Source: Bacillota bacterium (lineage in GTDB: Bacteria > Bacillota > Clostridia > Christensenellales > Aristaeellaceae). Taken from it: a stretch of DNA of 51,248 bases. A program made the position numbers and the translations under genes. Under the pieces are notes generated by a model. The model searched no databases and was not told the DNA's origin. It worked only from the letters and a program-made list of their open reading frames with translations. Where the stretch lies: assembly GCA_023459275.1 (NCBI GenBank), contig JAEWVC010000081.1, positions 1 through 51,248 on the forward strand. The letters are read 5' to 3'. Positions 42,300 to 50,982 of the stretch are shown here, piece after piece (position 1 is the first letter of the stretch; every line of letters begins with the position of its first letter).

Positions 42300-43076
42300 T
42301 CATCTGTCCAGCGCACCCTGATAGGGGACGCCGGGAAAATGGTAAACCTCCACGGAACATTGTAACCGATTCAAATCCTTTTGTAAACACTCGCCAAGTG
42401 CCCGGAGGCCTGGAGCCTCCGTGGCATAATGGCCGCCTTCCAGAAGCACCATGCCCTGGGCAACCGCCGTGACCGCATTGTGATGGCGCACCTCCCCAGT
42501 GAGCAAGGCCTGCGCCCCAAGGGCGAAGGCCTCCGCAAAGCCCTCATCATACGCGCCGGCAGCTACCGCCAAGCGGCTGACAAGGATGGCCGGATCCCCG
42601 TACAGCCGCACCGGCGCACAAAGCAGCTCAGCAGCGGTGTTTCTCAAGGCTTTCGCGGTCAGTGGCGCGGGCAGCTCTCCCAGACGCAGGAAACCATCTC
42701 CGCGGCTATCCTTCAGCGAAAAGAGCCGAGCCAGCACATCGCCGGTGCCCCCCGCCGCCCTGTCCAGGTTGGTGTGGGCGGCCACTAGGGCCATATGCCC
42801 CCGGATCAGCGCGCAGAGGATTTTTCCTTCCGCATCTTCCTCCGTGACGTTTTTCCTGGCATGGAACAAAAGAGGGTGGTGGGTGAGGATGACCTGCGCC
42901 CCAAGCCTTTCCGCCTCCATAACCACCGGAAGGGTGCAGTCCAGCGCCGTCAGTATGCGGGTGACGGGAGTATCTCCCCGGCCTGTGATAAGCCCCACGT
43001 TGTCGTATTCTTCCGCAGTCTTAAAGGGCGCGAAGGCGTCCACCCAGTCGCAAATGGTTTGCACGGTCGTTATCAT
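42300..43076 (-). CDS. Nif3-like dinuclear metal-centre protein
   Basis: ATG 43076 overlaps the trmK stop by 4 nt. The 258-residue product has EEYDNVGLITGRGD, ILTHHPLLFH and AAHTNLDRAAGGTGD, the metal-binding histidine/aspartate motifs of the Nif3/YqfO (DUF34) family. A C-terminal GHYATEAPGLRALGE completes the site. These proteins form toroidal hexamers; proposed as GTP cyclohydrolase I type 2 in some annotations without firm support. Confidence 0.92.
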   Translation of the reverse strand: MITTVQTICDWVDAFAPFKTAEEYDNVGLITGRGDTPVTRILTALDCTLPVVMEAERLGAQVILTHHPLLFHARKNVTEEDAEGKILCALIRGHMALVAAHTNLDRAAGGTGDVLARLFSLKDSRGDGFLRLGELPAPLTAKALRNTAAELLCAPVRLYGDPAILVSRLAVAAGAYDEGFAEAFALGAQALLTGEVRHHNAVTAVAQGMVLLEGGHYATEAPGLRALGECLQKDLNRLQCSVEVYHFPGVPYQGALDR

Positions 43077-43774
43077 GCAAGCTCCTCCCCGATATAGGCG
43101 ATAAGCCGCTCCCATTCCTGAAGGCGGGGGCCGGCATCGCTTGCGCTTTTCGGTATCCCAACAGCCTTTTGAGCTACGCGCTGCCGCCAAAGCAGGTATT
43201 CCTGAAACAGCGGCGGGCGTTCACGAAGCAGGCCGGGACCCAGCAGCAGTTCTTTTTCCGTATACGCGCTATCTCCGGGCACCGCCAGCAGCAGCACATA
43301 AAACCGGCCTCCTGCCCGGGCGATGCACTCCCGCCCGATCCTGTACCCGATCCCGGGCAACGCGGCCCGCAGGTGCGCAAGCTCCGTATGGGGTGACAGG
43401 ATGAGGGAGGCACCCGCCAGCCTTTCAGGCGCCCGGGCTAGGATGGCGGCGATGGTATCCCCCCCCATGCCCAGGATAGACACAGCCTGGACAGGCTCCG
43501 CAAGCGCCTCCAGCCCGTCGGCCTGCGTGCATACCGCTTTGCGGTCAAGCCCATGCCGGGAAAGCAGCGTCCGGGCCTTATCAAGCGCCGGCCCGCTGAT
43601 GTCCGAAACCACCATGCGCTCACACCGGCCCGACGCAAGCAGGTGCAGAGACAGCCGCCCGTGGTCCGCGCCGATATCCGCGCCCAGGCGGCAGGAGGGA
43701 AACAGCTCCGCCGCTTTTGACAGCCTGTCATCCAGCTTCGGCAGGTGCAGGAAGATCCCCTCCTTTCCGGGCAT
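43073..43774 (-). CDS. trmK: tRNA (adenine22-N1)-methyltransferase TrmK
   Basis: The 233-residue product has the SAM-binding loop CRLGADIGADHGRLSLHLL and SILGMGGDTIAAIL, both diagnostic of TrmK. It methylates A22 in the D-arm of certain tRNAs. The start at 43774 lies within the last 47 nt of the MutS-like gene; a nearby AAAGGAGGGG could serve a later start. Confidence 0.93.
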   Translation of the reverse strand: MPGKEGIFLHLPKLDDRLSKAAELFPSCRLGADIGADHGRLSLHLLASGRCERMVVSDISGPALDKARTLLSRHGLDRKAVCTQADGLEALAEPVQAVSILGMGGDTIAAILARAPERLAGASLILSPHTELAHLRAALPGIGYRIGRECIARAGGRFYVLLLAVPGDSAYTEKELLLGPGLLRERPPLFQEYLLWRQRVAQKAVGIPKSASDAGPRLQEWERLIAYIGEELA

Positions 43775-45431
43775 CAGGTGCCGGCCAGCGGTGCTCCTGT
43801 TCAAACGTATCTACCATGGCAAGGGCTTCCGACACCACCTCCGCGGGAAAGTCATACGCCTGCAAAAGGCGGAGGGCGTTGCGCGTGCGGGAAGGACCGG
43901 GGCGGAGCTTGTAATCGAAGGAAACCGCCTTGTCCTTCAGTTCCTCCTGAAAATGGTAGTTGTCATACGACCCGCCCAGGATGGATGCCAGTTCGATATC
44001 GTGGGTGGCAGCCACGCACAGGCTGTTTCCCTGCTGCAGGCTGTTCAGCACGGCGGCGGAGGCGGCGATGCGCTCCACGGTATTGGTGCCCCGCAAGATT
44101 TCGTCCACGAAGCACAGGCAAGGAACCTGGCGCACCGCCTGCAAAATGCGCCGGAAGGATTTTACTTCCACCACGAAATAGCTCTCGCCTCCCGCCAGGT
44201 TGTCCCGGAGCGCCATGGAGGAAATCACCCTGGCCCGTGGGAGGGAAAAGGAGGCGGCGGAACAGGTGTGGATGGCCTGGGCCAGGATGGCATTCACCGC
44301 CAGCGCCTTTAAAAAGGTGGATTTCCCCGAGGCGTTGGAGCCTGTGATCAGCACACCCTTTGTGAAATCCGCGCTGTTGCCGATCCCTTTTTCAAGCAGC
44401 GGGTGCGCCGCATCGCTTACGTGCAGGGCCGCCTGGGGGTGGAACGCAGGCAGGCAGAACAGGGGAAGGCTTTTGCGAAAGGAAAGGGTGCAGATCAGTA
44501 CGTCCATCATCCCTACCGCATCATACAGCGCCCGAAGTTCCTTGGCGTGCTTTCTAAGGAGAGAAGTGACCTTGTTGTACGCCCGAAGGTCGCTTAGAAA
44601 GAAAAACTGGACAAACGTCATCAGTGAGCCGATATCGCCCATCGCCATGCCGTCCTGCACTGCCCCGGAAAGAGCGCGCCGCAGCCTGGCAAAGGGCAGG
44701 TAGGCTTCCCGCAGCGCCGTTTGCCAGACTGCAAGGCCCGGCATATCCAGACGCCCGAGCCTTTTGGCGCACCAGAAGAGCGCTTTTGCGTAGCGCAGGG
44801 TATGCAGCCTACCCTGAAGCCGCTTCTCCCCCCAATAATGGACGGAAAAAGAGGCAAGCAACGCAGGCACCAGCGCGACGAAGCCGGCGCCCGGGGGGAG
44901 GGGCAGAAAAAACATGGAAAGGGCGGCAAGGGGCAAAAGCGCCGCGATACGGATCAGCCAGGGAAAGGGCAGGCGGTAATCATCGGGCGTGCGCATCAGT
45001 TCCGGCAATCCGTTTTCACTGTCCTTGCCCAACTGCACAAGCAGGGCCTGAATCTTTTGCCGAAGGGCCGGGTTGTTGTCAAGGGCGGCCAAAGCATCTT
45101 CCCAGCCGGCTTCCCCGCCAGGCAGCGAGCGCAGGCGGGCATACAGCGCTTCCTCCCCCGGAGTGGTGAGGCAGGCATTGATCCGGTGGTATACCGTATC
45201 CATTTCCAGGTCGTTCCAGGTGATATCATCCACCTCAAAAGACGGATTCCGCACCCCGGCAGCCCATCTCTCCCGCAGGCTTGAAAAATCCTCCTGGGGA
45301 TGCTCCCGGTATTTTCCGAAATTCGCCTCAGCTTCCTCCCTGCGCCTGCGCGCGGCTTTCAGGGAGTTCAGAATGGAATACAGAAAATACGCGGCCAATG
45401 CGATGGCAAGCAGCGCACCATACTGGACCAT
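43728..45431 (-). CDS. membrane-anchored MutS-like ATPase
   Basis: ATG 45431 with AAAGGAAAAA upstream. The 567-residue product starts with a membrane helix (MVQYGALLAIALAAYFLY) and has a second hydrophobic pair at about 160-200. The C-terminal half is a MutS ATPase: Walker A GSNASGKST, then ESYFVVEVKSFRRIL, CFVDEILRGTNTVERIAAS and the ATHDIELA motif. It lacks the mismatch-recognition domain, so it is not classical MutS; its role is unknown. It is inserted between rpoD and trmK. Confidence 0.85.
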   Translation of the reverse strand: MVQYGALLAIALAAYFLYSILNSLKAARRRREEAEANFGKYREHPQEDFSSLRERWAAGVRNPSFEVDDITWNDLEMDTVYHRINACLTTPGEEALYARLRSLPGGEAGWEDALAALDNNPALRQKIQALLVQLGKDSENGLPELMRTPDDYRLPFPWLIRIAALLPLAALSMFFLPLPPGAGFVALVPALLASFSVHYWGEKRLQGRLHTLRYAKALFWCAKRLGRLDMPGLAVWQTALREAYLPFARLRRALSGAVQDGMAMGDIGSLMTFVQFFFLSDLRAYNKVTSLLRKHAKELRALYDAVGMMDVLICTLSFRKSLPLFCLPAFHPQAALHVSDAAHPLLEKGIGNSADFTKGVLITGSNASGKSTFLKALAVNAILAQAIHTCSAASFSLPRARVISSMALRDNLAGGESYFVVEVKSFRRILQAVRQVPCLCFVDEILRGTNTVERIAASAAVLNSLQQGNSLCVAATHDIELASILGGSYDNYHFQEELKDKAVSFDYKLRPGPSRTRNALRLLQAYDFPAEVVSEALAMVDTFEQEHRWPAPDARKGGDLPAPAEAG

Positions 45432-45494
45432 AGGTTTTTCCTTTCGTACCGCGAGAGAAAGGGGGAGGAGCAATGCCCCTCCCCCATAGGCTTT

Positions 45495-46577
45495 TTAATC
45501 CAAGTAATCCTTCAGCTTCTTGCTGCGGCTGGGATGCCTAAGTTTCCGGAGGGCCTTGGCCTCAATTTGGCGGATGCGCTCCCTTGTGACGTTGAACTCC
45601 CGGCCCACTTCCTCCAAGGTGCGCTGGCGGCCGTCATCCAGCCCAAAGCGCAGGCGGAGCACCTTTTCCTCCCTGGGAGTCAGGGTGTCCAGCACATCCA
45701 GGAGCTGCTCTTTCATCAGGGAGAAGGAGGCGGCCTCCGCCGGGGCGGGGGCATCGTCGTCGGGGATGAAATCGCCAAGATGGCTATCCTCCTCCTCACC
45801 GATGGGCGTCTCCAGGGACACCGGCTCCTGGGCGATCTTGATGATCTCCCGCACCTTGCCCTCGCTGATAGCCATGGCCTTGGCGATCTCCTCCGGCGTG
45901 GGTTCCCGGCCGTATTCCTGCAGAAGCTGCCGGGAGACGCGGATCAGCTTGTTGATGGTCTCTACCATATGTACGGGGATGCGGATGGTACGGGCCTGGT
46001 CCGCGATGGCCCTGGTAATGGCCTGCCGTATCCACCAGGTGGCGTAGGTGGAAAACTTGTACCCTTTGCGGTAATCAAACTTCTCCACAGCTTTGATAAG
46101 CCCCAGGTTGCCCTCCTGAATCAAATCCAGAAAGAGCATACCGCGGCCCACGTATCTTTTGGCAATGGAAACCACAAGCCGCAAATTGGCCTCCGCCAGC
46201 TTGCGCTTGGCCTCCTCATCGCCCTGCTCCATACGCTGGGCGATTTCGATTTCCTCCTCGGCGGTCAGAAGGGGGACCTTTCCGATCTCCTTCAAATACA
46301 TGCGGACGGGGTCGTCAATAGAAATGCCTTCCGGTACGGAAAGGTCGATCTTTTCCAACGGCTCGGTAATCAGCTCCGGCTCGATGGGGTCTAGTTCGTT
46401 GACCACATCCACGCCCAGGGCTTCAAAGGTTTCCAATATTTTATCGAATTGGTCAGGCTCAATCTCAAACTCCACCAACTGGCTCATGATGTCCTTGTAC
46501 GTCATGGTCCCCTTGGTTTTTCCCTGCTCGAACAGGTCGTTGAGCTTGGCTTGACGTGCATCGGGCGTCATGCTCAA
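45495..46577 (-). CDS. rpoD: primary sigma factor RpoD/SigA
   Basis: TTG 46577 is well spaced (7 nt) from AAGGAGGG; ATG 46571 would be 13 nt away. The 360-residue product has region 1.1, region 1.2 (DPVRMYLKEIGKVPLLTAEE), region 2 (NLRLVVSIAKRYVGRGMLFL; YKFSTYATWWIRQAI), region 3 and region 4 (REEKVLRLRFGLDDGRQRTL; VTRERIRQIEAKAL). It directs housekeeping transcription. Confidence 0.97.
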   Translation of the reverse strand: MSMTPDARQAKLNDLFEQGKTKGTMTYKDIMSQLVEFEIEPDQFDKILETFEALGVDVVNELDPIEPELITEPLEKIDLSVPEGISIDDPVRMYLKEIGKVPLLTAEEEIEIAQRMEQGDEEAKRKLAEANLRLVVSIAKRYVGRGMLFLDLIQEGNLGLIKAVEKFDYRKGYKFSTYATWWIRQAITRAIADQARTIRIPVHMVETINKLIRVSRQLLQEYGREPTPEEIAKAMAISEGKVREIIKIAQEPVSLETPIGEEEDSHLGDFIPDDDAPAPAEAASFSLMKEQLLDVLDTLTPREEKVLRLRFGLDDGRQRTLEEVGREFNVTRERIRQIEAKALRKLRHPSRSKKLKDYLD

Positions 46578-46615
46578 TAAAAACCCTCCTTCTGCTCCGC
46601 ACGTGGCGGAAAACC

Positions 46616-46640
46616 GGGCGCCTTCTCCTGGCGGGGCGCC
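46616..46640 (-). repeat. dnaG-rpoD intergenic hairpin
   Basis: GGGCGCC and GGGCGCC-complementary arms (46616-46622, 46634-46640) flank a short loop between dnaG and rpoD. The tail on the minus strand is CGGTTTTCC, a weak T-tract. It may be an mRNA processing or attenuation site within the macromolecular synthesis operon. Confidence 0.4.
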
Positions 46641-46648
46641 TTTAAAGG

Positions 46649-48391
46649 CTAATGGCCGGGCCTTAGCTGGTTCAGCCGCTGCATCAGTGTCATCGTTTCG
46701 CGAAGGGCGGCGTCCTTTTCCGCACCCTTCAGGCCGGGAATCTGCTTTTTCAGCTCACTGAGCCGGTCGTCCACGCGCTGCCTGCGCAGCCTTGCAAGGC
46801 AATCCTCCGCCATGCGCATCAGCGTGTCCGGTTCGCCTTCCATAGGGGCCGTAAAAATTTCGGCAGCCAGGCCCCTGCTTTTTTCGTCGCTTTGCAGTTC
46901 CATCAGTTCCGCGGGCGTATGGCCGTCCAGCAACCCCTGGCATAATTGCTTCATAAATGGATCACGGAATTCCTCGGCGGAAAGGGTACCCTGGGGCAGC
47001 CGCCCGGTGGCCATCAGTGACAGAAGCGACTGTTCCGCACGGTCGGGCGCTATTTCCGCCTTTGTGGATAATCTTTCCCTTTGTATGGAAGCGCTATTCT
47101 TTTCGGGCGCCGGGGCGATGCCAATCTGTGCCCTGAGCACTTCCTTTGGAAAGCCGGTCTGCAAAACAAGCTGCTGCAAGTGGTTTTCCAGCTCCACCGG
47201 CTCCCGCACCCGGCGCAGGATCTCCGCGCACGCCTTGGCGTATTCCGTCCTGCCCTCCTGGGTGCCAAGGTCGAATTCCTCCGCCTTGCGGGCCATGCGG
47301 TATTCTGCCGCGTTCATGGGCGCAAGAGCCTCAAAGGCCTGCAAACCGTCCCGGCGGATGAACTCATCCGGATCCAGGCCGTCCGGGAAAGCCAGGACCC
47401 TTGCGGGAAAACCCTCCGCTTCAAAAATATCCAGTGCCCGGAGCGTGGCGTGCTGCCCGGCGCTGTCCCCGTCGTAAGCCACCCATACCTGGGGCGCAAA
47501 CCGCCGAAGGAGCCTGGCCTGCTCCTGGGTAAGAGAGGTACCCAGCGTGGCCACCACCCCCTCCACGCCGAACTGGGAAAGCGCCACCACATCCATGTAT
47601 CCTTCCACAAGGATCACCCTTTTCAAGGTGCGGACCTTGCGCAGAAGGTTGGCTGCGTATACCCCCAGCCGCTTGTTGAAGGCCGGAGTGTCCGGGGTGT
47701 TCAGGTACTTGGGCTTGCTGTCTCCCATGGCCCGGCCGCCGAACCCCAGCACCTGCCCGTACAGGTCGATGATGGGAAAAATGGCCCTATTGCGGAACAT
47801 GTCGATGGTCTTACCGTCCCGCAGGAGAATCAGGCCTGCCTTTTGGGCTTCCTCCAGGGTGTATCCCTGAGACAGGAGGTGGCCTGTCAGCTCCTCACGT
47901 CCGCCCACGGCGGCCCCCAGGCCAAACTTGCGGATGATACCTTCATCCAGGCCCCTGTTTTTAAGATACGCAAGGACCGGTTCGCCCTCTCTTGAAAACA
48001 GCCGCTGATGATAATACTGGGCCGCGGCCCGGTTGGCGCCCATCAGCCGCTCCCTTAAGGACCTTGCGGCCTCGAACGCCTCGTCCTCCTTGACCTCCGG
48101 AGGCGTCATGTGCAGCCTGTCCGCCAGGTGGAGTACAGCCTCCTGAAAATCCAGCCGCTCCATGTCCATCACAAACTGGATCACATTGCCCCCGGCCTTG
48201 CAGCCGAAGCAGTAGTACAGCTGCCGCTGGCTGTCCACAGAAAAGGAGGCGGTTTTTTCGTTGTGAAACGGGCACAGACCCCAATATCTATGCCCGTTCT
48301 TTTTCAGCGGCAAGTAGGAGGAGACCACTTGCACGATGTCGGCGCGGGCGCGAAGCTCGTCCAACCATGCGGGTGGGAATCTACCTGCCAT
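46649..48391 (-). CDS. dnaG: DNA primase DnaG
   Basis: The 580-residue product has the CHC2 zinc finger (C40, H43, C61, C64), the Toprim core (RVILVEGYMDVVALSQFG and AYDGDSAGQHATLRALD) and a helical helicase-binding C-terminus. It makes RNA primers at the replication fork. It is 71 nt upstream of rpoD, a conserved pairing. Confidence 0.97.
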   Translation of the reverse strand: MAGRFPPAWLDELRARADIVQVVSSYLPLKKNGHRYWGLCPFHNEKTASFSVDSQRQLYYCFGCKAGGNVIQFVMDMERLDFQEAVLHLADRLHMTPPEVKEDEAFEAARSLRERLMGANRAAAQYYHQRLFSREGEPVLAYLKNRGLDEGIIRKFGLGAAVGGREELTGHLLSQGYTLEEAQKAGLILLRDGKTIDMFRNRAIFPIIDLYGQVLGFGGRAMGDSKPKYLNTPDTPAFNKRLGVYAANLLRKVRTLKRVILVEGYMDVVALSQFGVEGVVATLGTSLTQEQARLLRRFAPQVWVAYDGDSAGQHATLRALDIFEAEGFPARVLAFPDGLDPDEFIRRDGLQAFEALAPMNAAEYRMARKAEEFDLGTQEGRTEYAKACAEILRRVREPVELENHLQQLVLQTGFPKEVLRAQIGIAPAPEKNSASIQRERLSTKAEIAPDRAEQSLLSLMATGRLPQGTLSAEEFRDPFMKQLCQGLLDGHTPAELMELQSDEKSRGLAAEIFTAPMEGEPDTLMRMAEDCLARLRRQRVDDRLSELKKQIPGLKGAEKDAALRETMTLMQRLNQLRPGH

Positions 48392-48490
48392 GCATTTTCA
48401 CCTGCAATCCTTTCATTCGCCGCTTTGATGTCATTTCCTGCTTGTTTCCTCCAAATTCGGCGTATATTCGCCTTCGTTTGCAAAAAATCC

Positions 48491-49495
48491 TCAGGGCGCG
48501 GGGAAGCCGGAAGGCACGAACAGCCTTTGGAACAGGCGGATGGCGTACCGGTCGGTCATACTGGCCAAAAAATCCGCAACGCCGCGCCAGGCGCCTTCCC
48601 GCTCTCCGATCGCCCCATATTCCGCCGGCATTTCCGTAATATGCGCCATGTAATAGCCGTAGAGCGTGCGGATCACAAAGTCACAGCGCTTTTCCTCGGC
48701 CTCCCGCCAGCCCTCCCTGTACACCCTTTCAAACAGGAAGGCCCGGAGCGCATCGGAGGCTTCCAGGATGGGCGCGCTCATGGACACCTGATTTTTTCCC
48801 GCGCTGTTTGTGACGATGTCCAGGATCATGGTATTGATCCGCTCCCCATGGGTATGCCCCAGCACCTCAAGACAATCCTTGGGCAAGTCATCCGGCGTAA
48901 GGATCCCCGCCCTGAGCGCGTCGTCAATGTCGTGGTTGATGTAGGCGATCCTGTCGGCCCGGCTTACGCACAGCCCTTCCAGCGTGGCGGGCTCCTGTGC
49001 GCCGCTGTGATTGCGGATACCGTCCCGAACTTCATAGGTCAGGTTCAGCCCCTGGCCTTCGTTTTCCAGCTTTTCCACCACCCGCAGGCTTTGCTCGTTG
49101 TGACGGAACCCATTGGGCAGCAGCGCGTCCAGCGAGCGTTCACCGATGTGGCCGAAAGGGGTATGGCCCAGGTCGTGCCCCAGGGCGACGGCCTCCGTCA
49201 GGTCCTCGTTGAGCCGGAGCGCCCTGGCGATAGTCCTGGCAATTTGCGAAACCTCCAGGGTATGGGTCAGGCGCGTGCGGTAATGGTCGCCCTCCGGGGA
49301 GAGGAACACCTGCGTTTTGAATTTCAGGCGGCGGAAGCTTTTACAATGGATGATCCTGTCCCGGTCCCGCTGGTACGCGGTGCGCAAGGGGCAGGGCTCC
49401 ATGGGCCTTTCACGGCCCTTGGAACGCACGCTCCACGCGGCCAGCGGGCTTAAGCGCGTCTGCTCCTCCTGTTCCTGTATCTCCCGGGGCGTCAT
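48491..49495 (-). CDS. dgt: dGTP triphosphohydrolase (HD domain)
   Basis: ATG 49495 with AAAGGATGG upstream; the open frame extends to 49627 without a site. The 334-residue product has RDRDRIIHCKSFRRLKFKTQ, His78 in LTHTLEVSQIA, H107-D108 in GHDLGHTPFGH, and the late Asp in ADRIAYINHDIDDA, the HD-domain metal ligands. It cleaves dGTP to deoxyguanosine and triphosphate. In Clostridia it lies ahead of dnaG and rpoD. Confidence 0.92.
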   Translation of the reverse strand: MTPREIQEQEEQTRLSPLAAWSVRSKGRERPMEPCPLRTAYQRDRDRIIHCKSFRRLKFKTQVFLSPEGDHYRTRLTHTLEVSQIARTIARALRLNEDLTEAVALGHDLGHTPFGHIGERSLDALLPNGFRHNEQSLRVVEKLENEGQGLNLTYEVRDGIRNHSGAQEPATLEGLCVSRADRIAYINHDIDDALRAGILTPDDLPKDCLEVLGHTHGERINTMILDIVTNSAGKNQVSMSAPILEASDALRAFLFERVYREGWREAEEKRCDFVIRTLYGYYMAHITEMPAEYGAIGEREGAWRGVADFLASMTDRYAIRLFQRLFVPSGFPAP

Positions 49496-49549
49496 ATCCG
49501 GCCATCCTTTCAAAGCGCGTATCGCAAGCTGCTTTGTTTCTTCATCCCA

Positions 49550-49569
49550 TATATACGCTTGCGTATATA
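49550..49569. repeat. perfect 20-bp palindrome upstream of dgt
   Basis: TATATACGC-TT-GCGTATATA, followed by further alternating TA (CATATATAC). It lies 55 bp before the dgt start and 50 bp before the rnpB promoter on the other side, so it may be an operator for either. Confidence 0.7.
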
Positions 49570-49620
49570 CATATATACAACGCACGCGCGTAAAATCCCT
49601 GCTGGCGCCTTCAATATCCA

Positions 49621-49650
49621 TTGACAAGGGCGGCGAGGCCGTGCTATGCT
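49621..49650 (+). promoter_or_regulatory. promoter of rnpB
   Basis: -35 TTGACA (49621-49626), 18-bp spacer, -10 TATGCT (49645-49650) with TGC before it. It places the transcript start near 49657, the 5' end of RNase P RNA. Confidence 0.8.
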
Positions 49651-49656
49651 ATCCTG

Positions 49657-50001
49657 CAGGATGTGAGGCGGCTGGGCGGCCGCGTGCCTTTGGCATGAGG
49701 AAAGTCCGAGCACCACAGGGCAGGGTGCCGGTTAACGGCCGGTGGAGGCGACTCCAAGGAAAGTGCAACAGAGAGATACCGCCGCGCGCAAGCGCGGTAA
49801 GGCTGGAAAGGCGAGGTAAGAGCTCACCCGCGGCTTGGCGACTTGTCCGCGATGTAAACCCCACCTGGTGCAAGATTGAAAGGGGAGCGCATATGGCGGC
49901 CCGTCATGCTCCCGGGTAATCGCTGGAGCCTGCTGGCAACTGCAGGCCTGGATAGATGACCGCCCACGACAGAACTCGGCTTACAGGCCGCGCTCGCATC
50001 C
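49657..50001 (+). ncRNA. rnpB: RNase P RNA, bacterial class A type
   Basis: The conserved GAGGAAAGTCCGAGC (about 49696-49711), CAACAGAGAGATACCGCC-type P10/11 region, GGTAAGAGCTCACC-like segment and the 3' ACAGAACTCGGCTTACAG are all present in order. The ends pair (GGATGTGAG with CTCGCATCC). It is the ribozyme that matures tRNA 5' ends. Confidence 0.95.
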
Positions 50002-50006
50002 GCTTC

Positions 50007-50041
50007 AAAACCGGCCGATTGCTTTGCGATTGGCCGGTTTT
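50007..50041 (+). terminator. terminator of rnpB
   Basis: AAAACCGGCC (50007-50016) pairs with GGCCGGTTTT (50032-50041), with extra AATC-type pairing inside. The T-run is short, but the A/T pairs at the stem base make it a plausible bidirectional terminator. Confidence 0.7.
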
Positions 50042-50152
50042 GGTGAGATTCGCGGCCAAAGCGGCGGTGGGCAAAGAAGCCCGCGGCGCTTGCTGCTTCC
50101 CGGATATAAGCGCGGCGGATGCAAAAAAATAAGCATGAGGTATTGTGCCTGT

Positions 50153-50884
50153 ATGAAGCGGGTTAAGAGAAGCGTATGGGGGTTCGCGCTGGTCACGGTG
50201 GTTGCGGCGGCGTTTTTTTTGCGCGGCGCTTCCGCCTTTACCGCGCCTACGGTGTTTTATAGCGGGGATGATGAAATCCCCAAGATCGCCATTACCATGG
50301 ATGACTGTTGGAAGCTGGGCGTTGTTACGGAGATGCTGGACCTTTGCAAGGAATACGGTTTTCATATGACCTTTTTCCCCTGCGGCACGGTGATCCATGA
50401 GGAGGACCGGGATTTATGGCTTCGTATGATCGCCGATGGCCACGAGATCGGCAATCATACGGAAAACCACAAGCGGCTGACCAACCTTAGTTACCGGCGG
50501 GTGGGGGAGGAGCTGCACTTTATGGAGGACCGGCTGAACAAGGCGCTGGGCTATACCTATCCGATGCGGTTTATGCGCCCGCCCTACGGCTCCGGCGCAT
50601 GGGGGGAGACCGGGATGGTGATCGGTGACCACGGCTACCACTACATCATCCTGTGGAGCCTCAGCGAGACGGACCCAGATAAGATGCTGAGCAAGGTGCG
50701 TAACGGAGATATTCTGCTGTACCACAGCAACCCGAAGGATGTAAACGGGCTGCGCAAGGCGATCCCGGTTTTGCTGGAGCGCGGGTTTCAATTGGTGACT
50801 GTTTCCGAGCTTTTGGGCATTGCTCCCAAATTCCTGGAGGGGGAACCGGCGCCTTTCGATCCCCCGGCCACGGATATCGTCTAA
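50153..50884 (+). CDS. polysaccharide deacetylase (NodB family), membrane-anchored
   Basis: ATG 50153 (243 residues). Residues 6-24 form a signal anchor (SVWGFALVTVVAAAFF). NodB motifs follow: TMDDCW (D50, D51), HEIGNHTENH (H102, H106), RPPYGSGAW, and LLYHS. It removes acetyl groups from peptidoglycan or other cell-wall glycans, as in PdaA/PdaB-type spore or wall enzymes. An alternative start at 50135 is possible. Confidence 0.88.
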   Translation: MKRVKRSVWGFALVTVVAAAFFLRGASAFTAPTVFYSGDDEIPKIAITMDDCWKLGVVTEMLDLCKEYGFHMTFFPCGTVIHEEDRDLWLRMIADGHEIGNHTENHKRLTNLSYRRVGEELHFMEDRLNKALGYTYPMRFMRPPYGSGAWGETGMVIGDHGYHYIILWSLSETDPDKMLSKVRNGDILLYHSNPKDVNGLRKAIPVLLERGFQLVTVSELLGIAPKFLEGEPAPFDPPATDIV

Positions 50885-50927
50885 GAAATGGCGGAGGGTT
50901 AGCATCCGGCAGCTTGCCGCGATGCGT

Positions 50928-50966
50928 GGCGGGGCTGCCGTAGCTTATTGCTGCGGCAGCCCCGCC
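50928..50966. terminator. bidirectional terminator
   Basis: GGCGGGGCTGCCG (50928-50940) pairs perfectly with CGGCAGCCCCGCC (50954-50966). It separates the convergent deacetylase and peptidoglycan-binding protein genes. Confidence 0.85.
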
Positions 50967-50982
50967 TTTGGATACGTCCGGA

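Noticed and set aside
43745..45489. Long plus-strand frames opposite the MutS-like and rpoD genes
   Set aside because: They are shadows of GC-rich minus-strand genes, without ribosome binding sites or motifs.
48110..49453. 447-codon plus-strand frame opposite dnaG and dgt
   Set aside because: It is antisense to two highly conserved genes and has no start signal.
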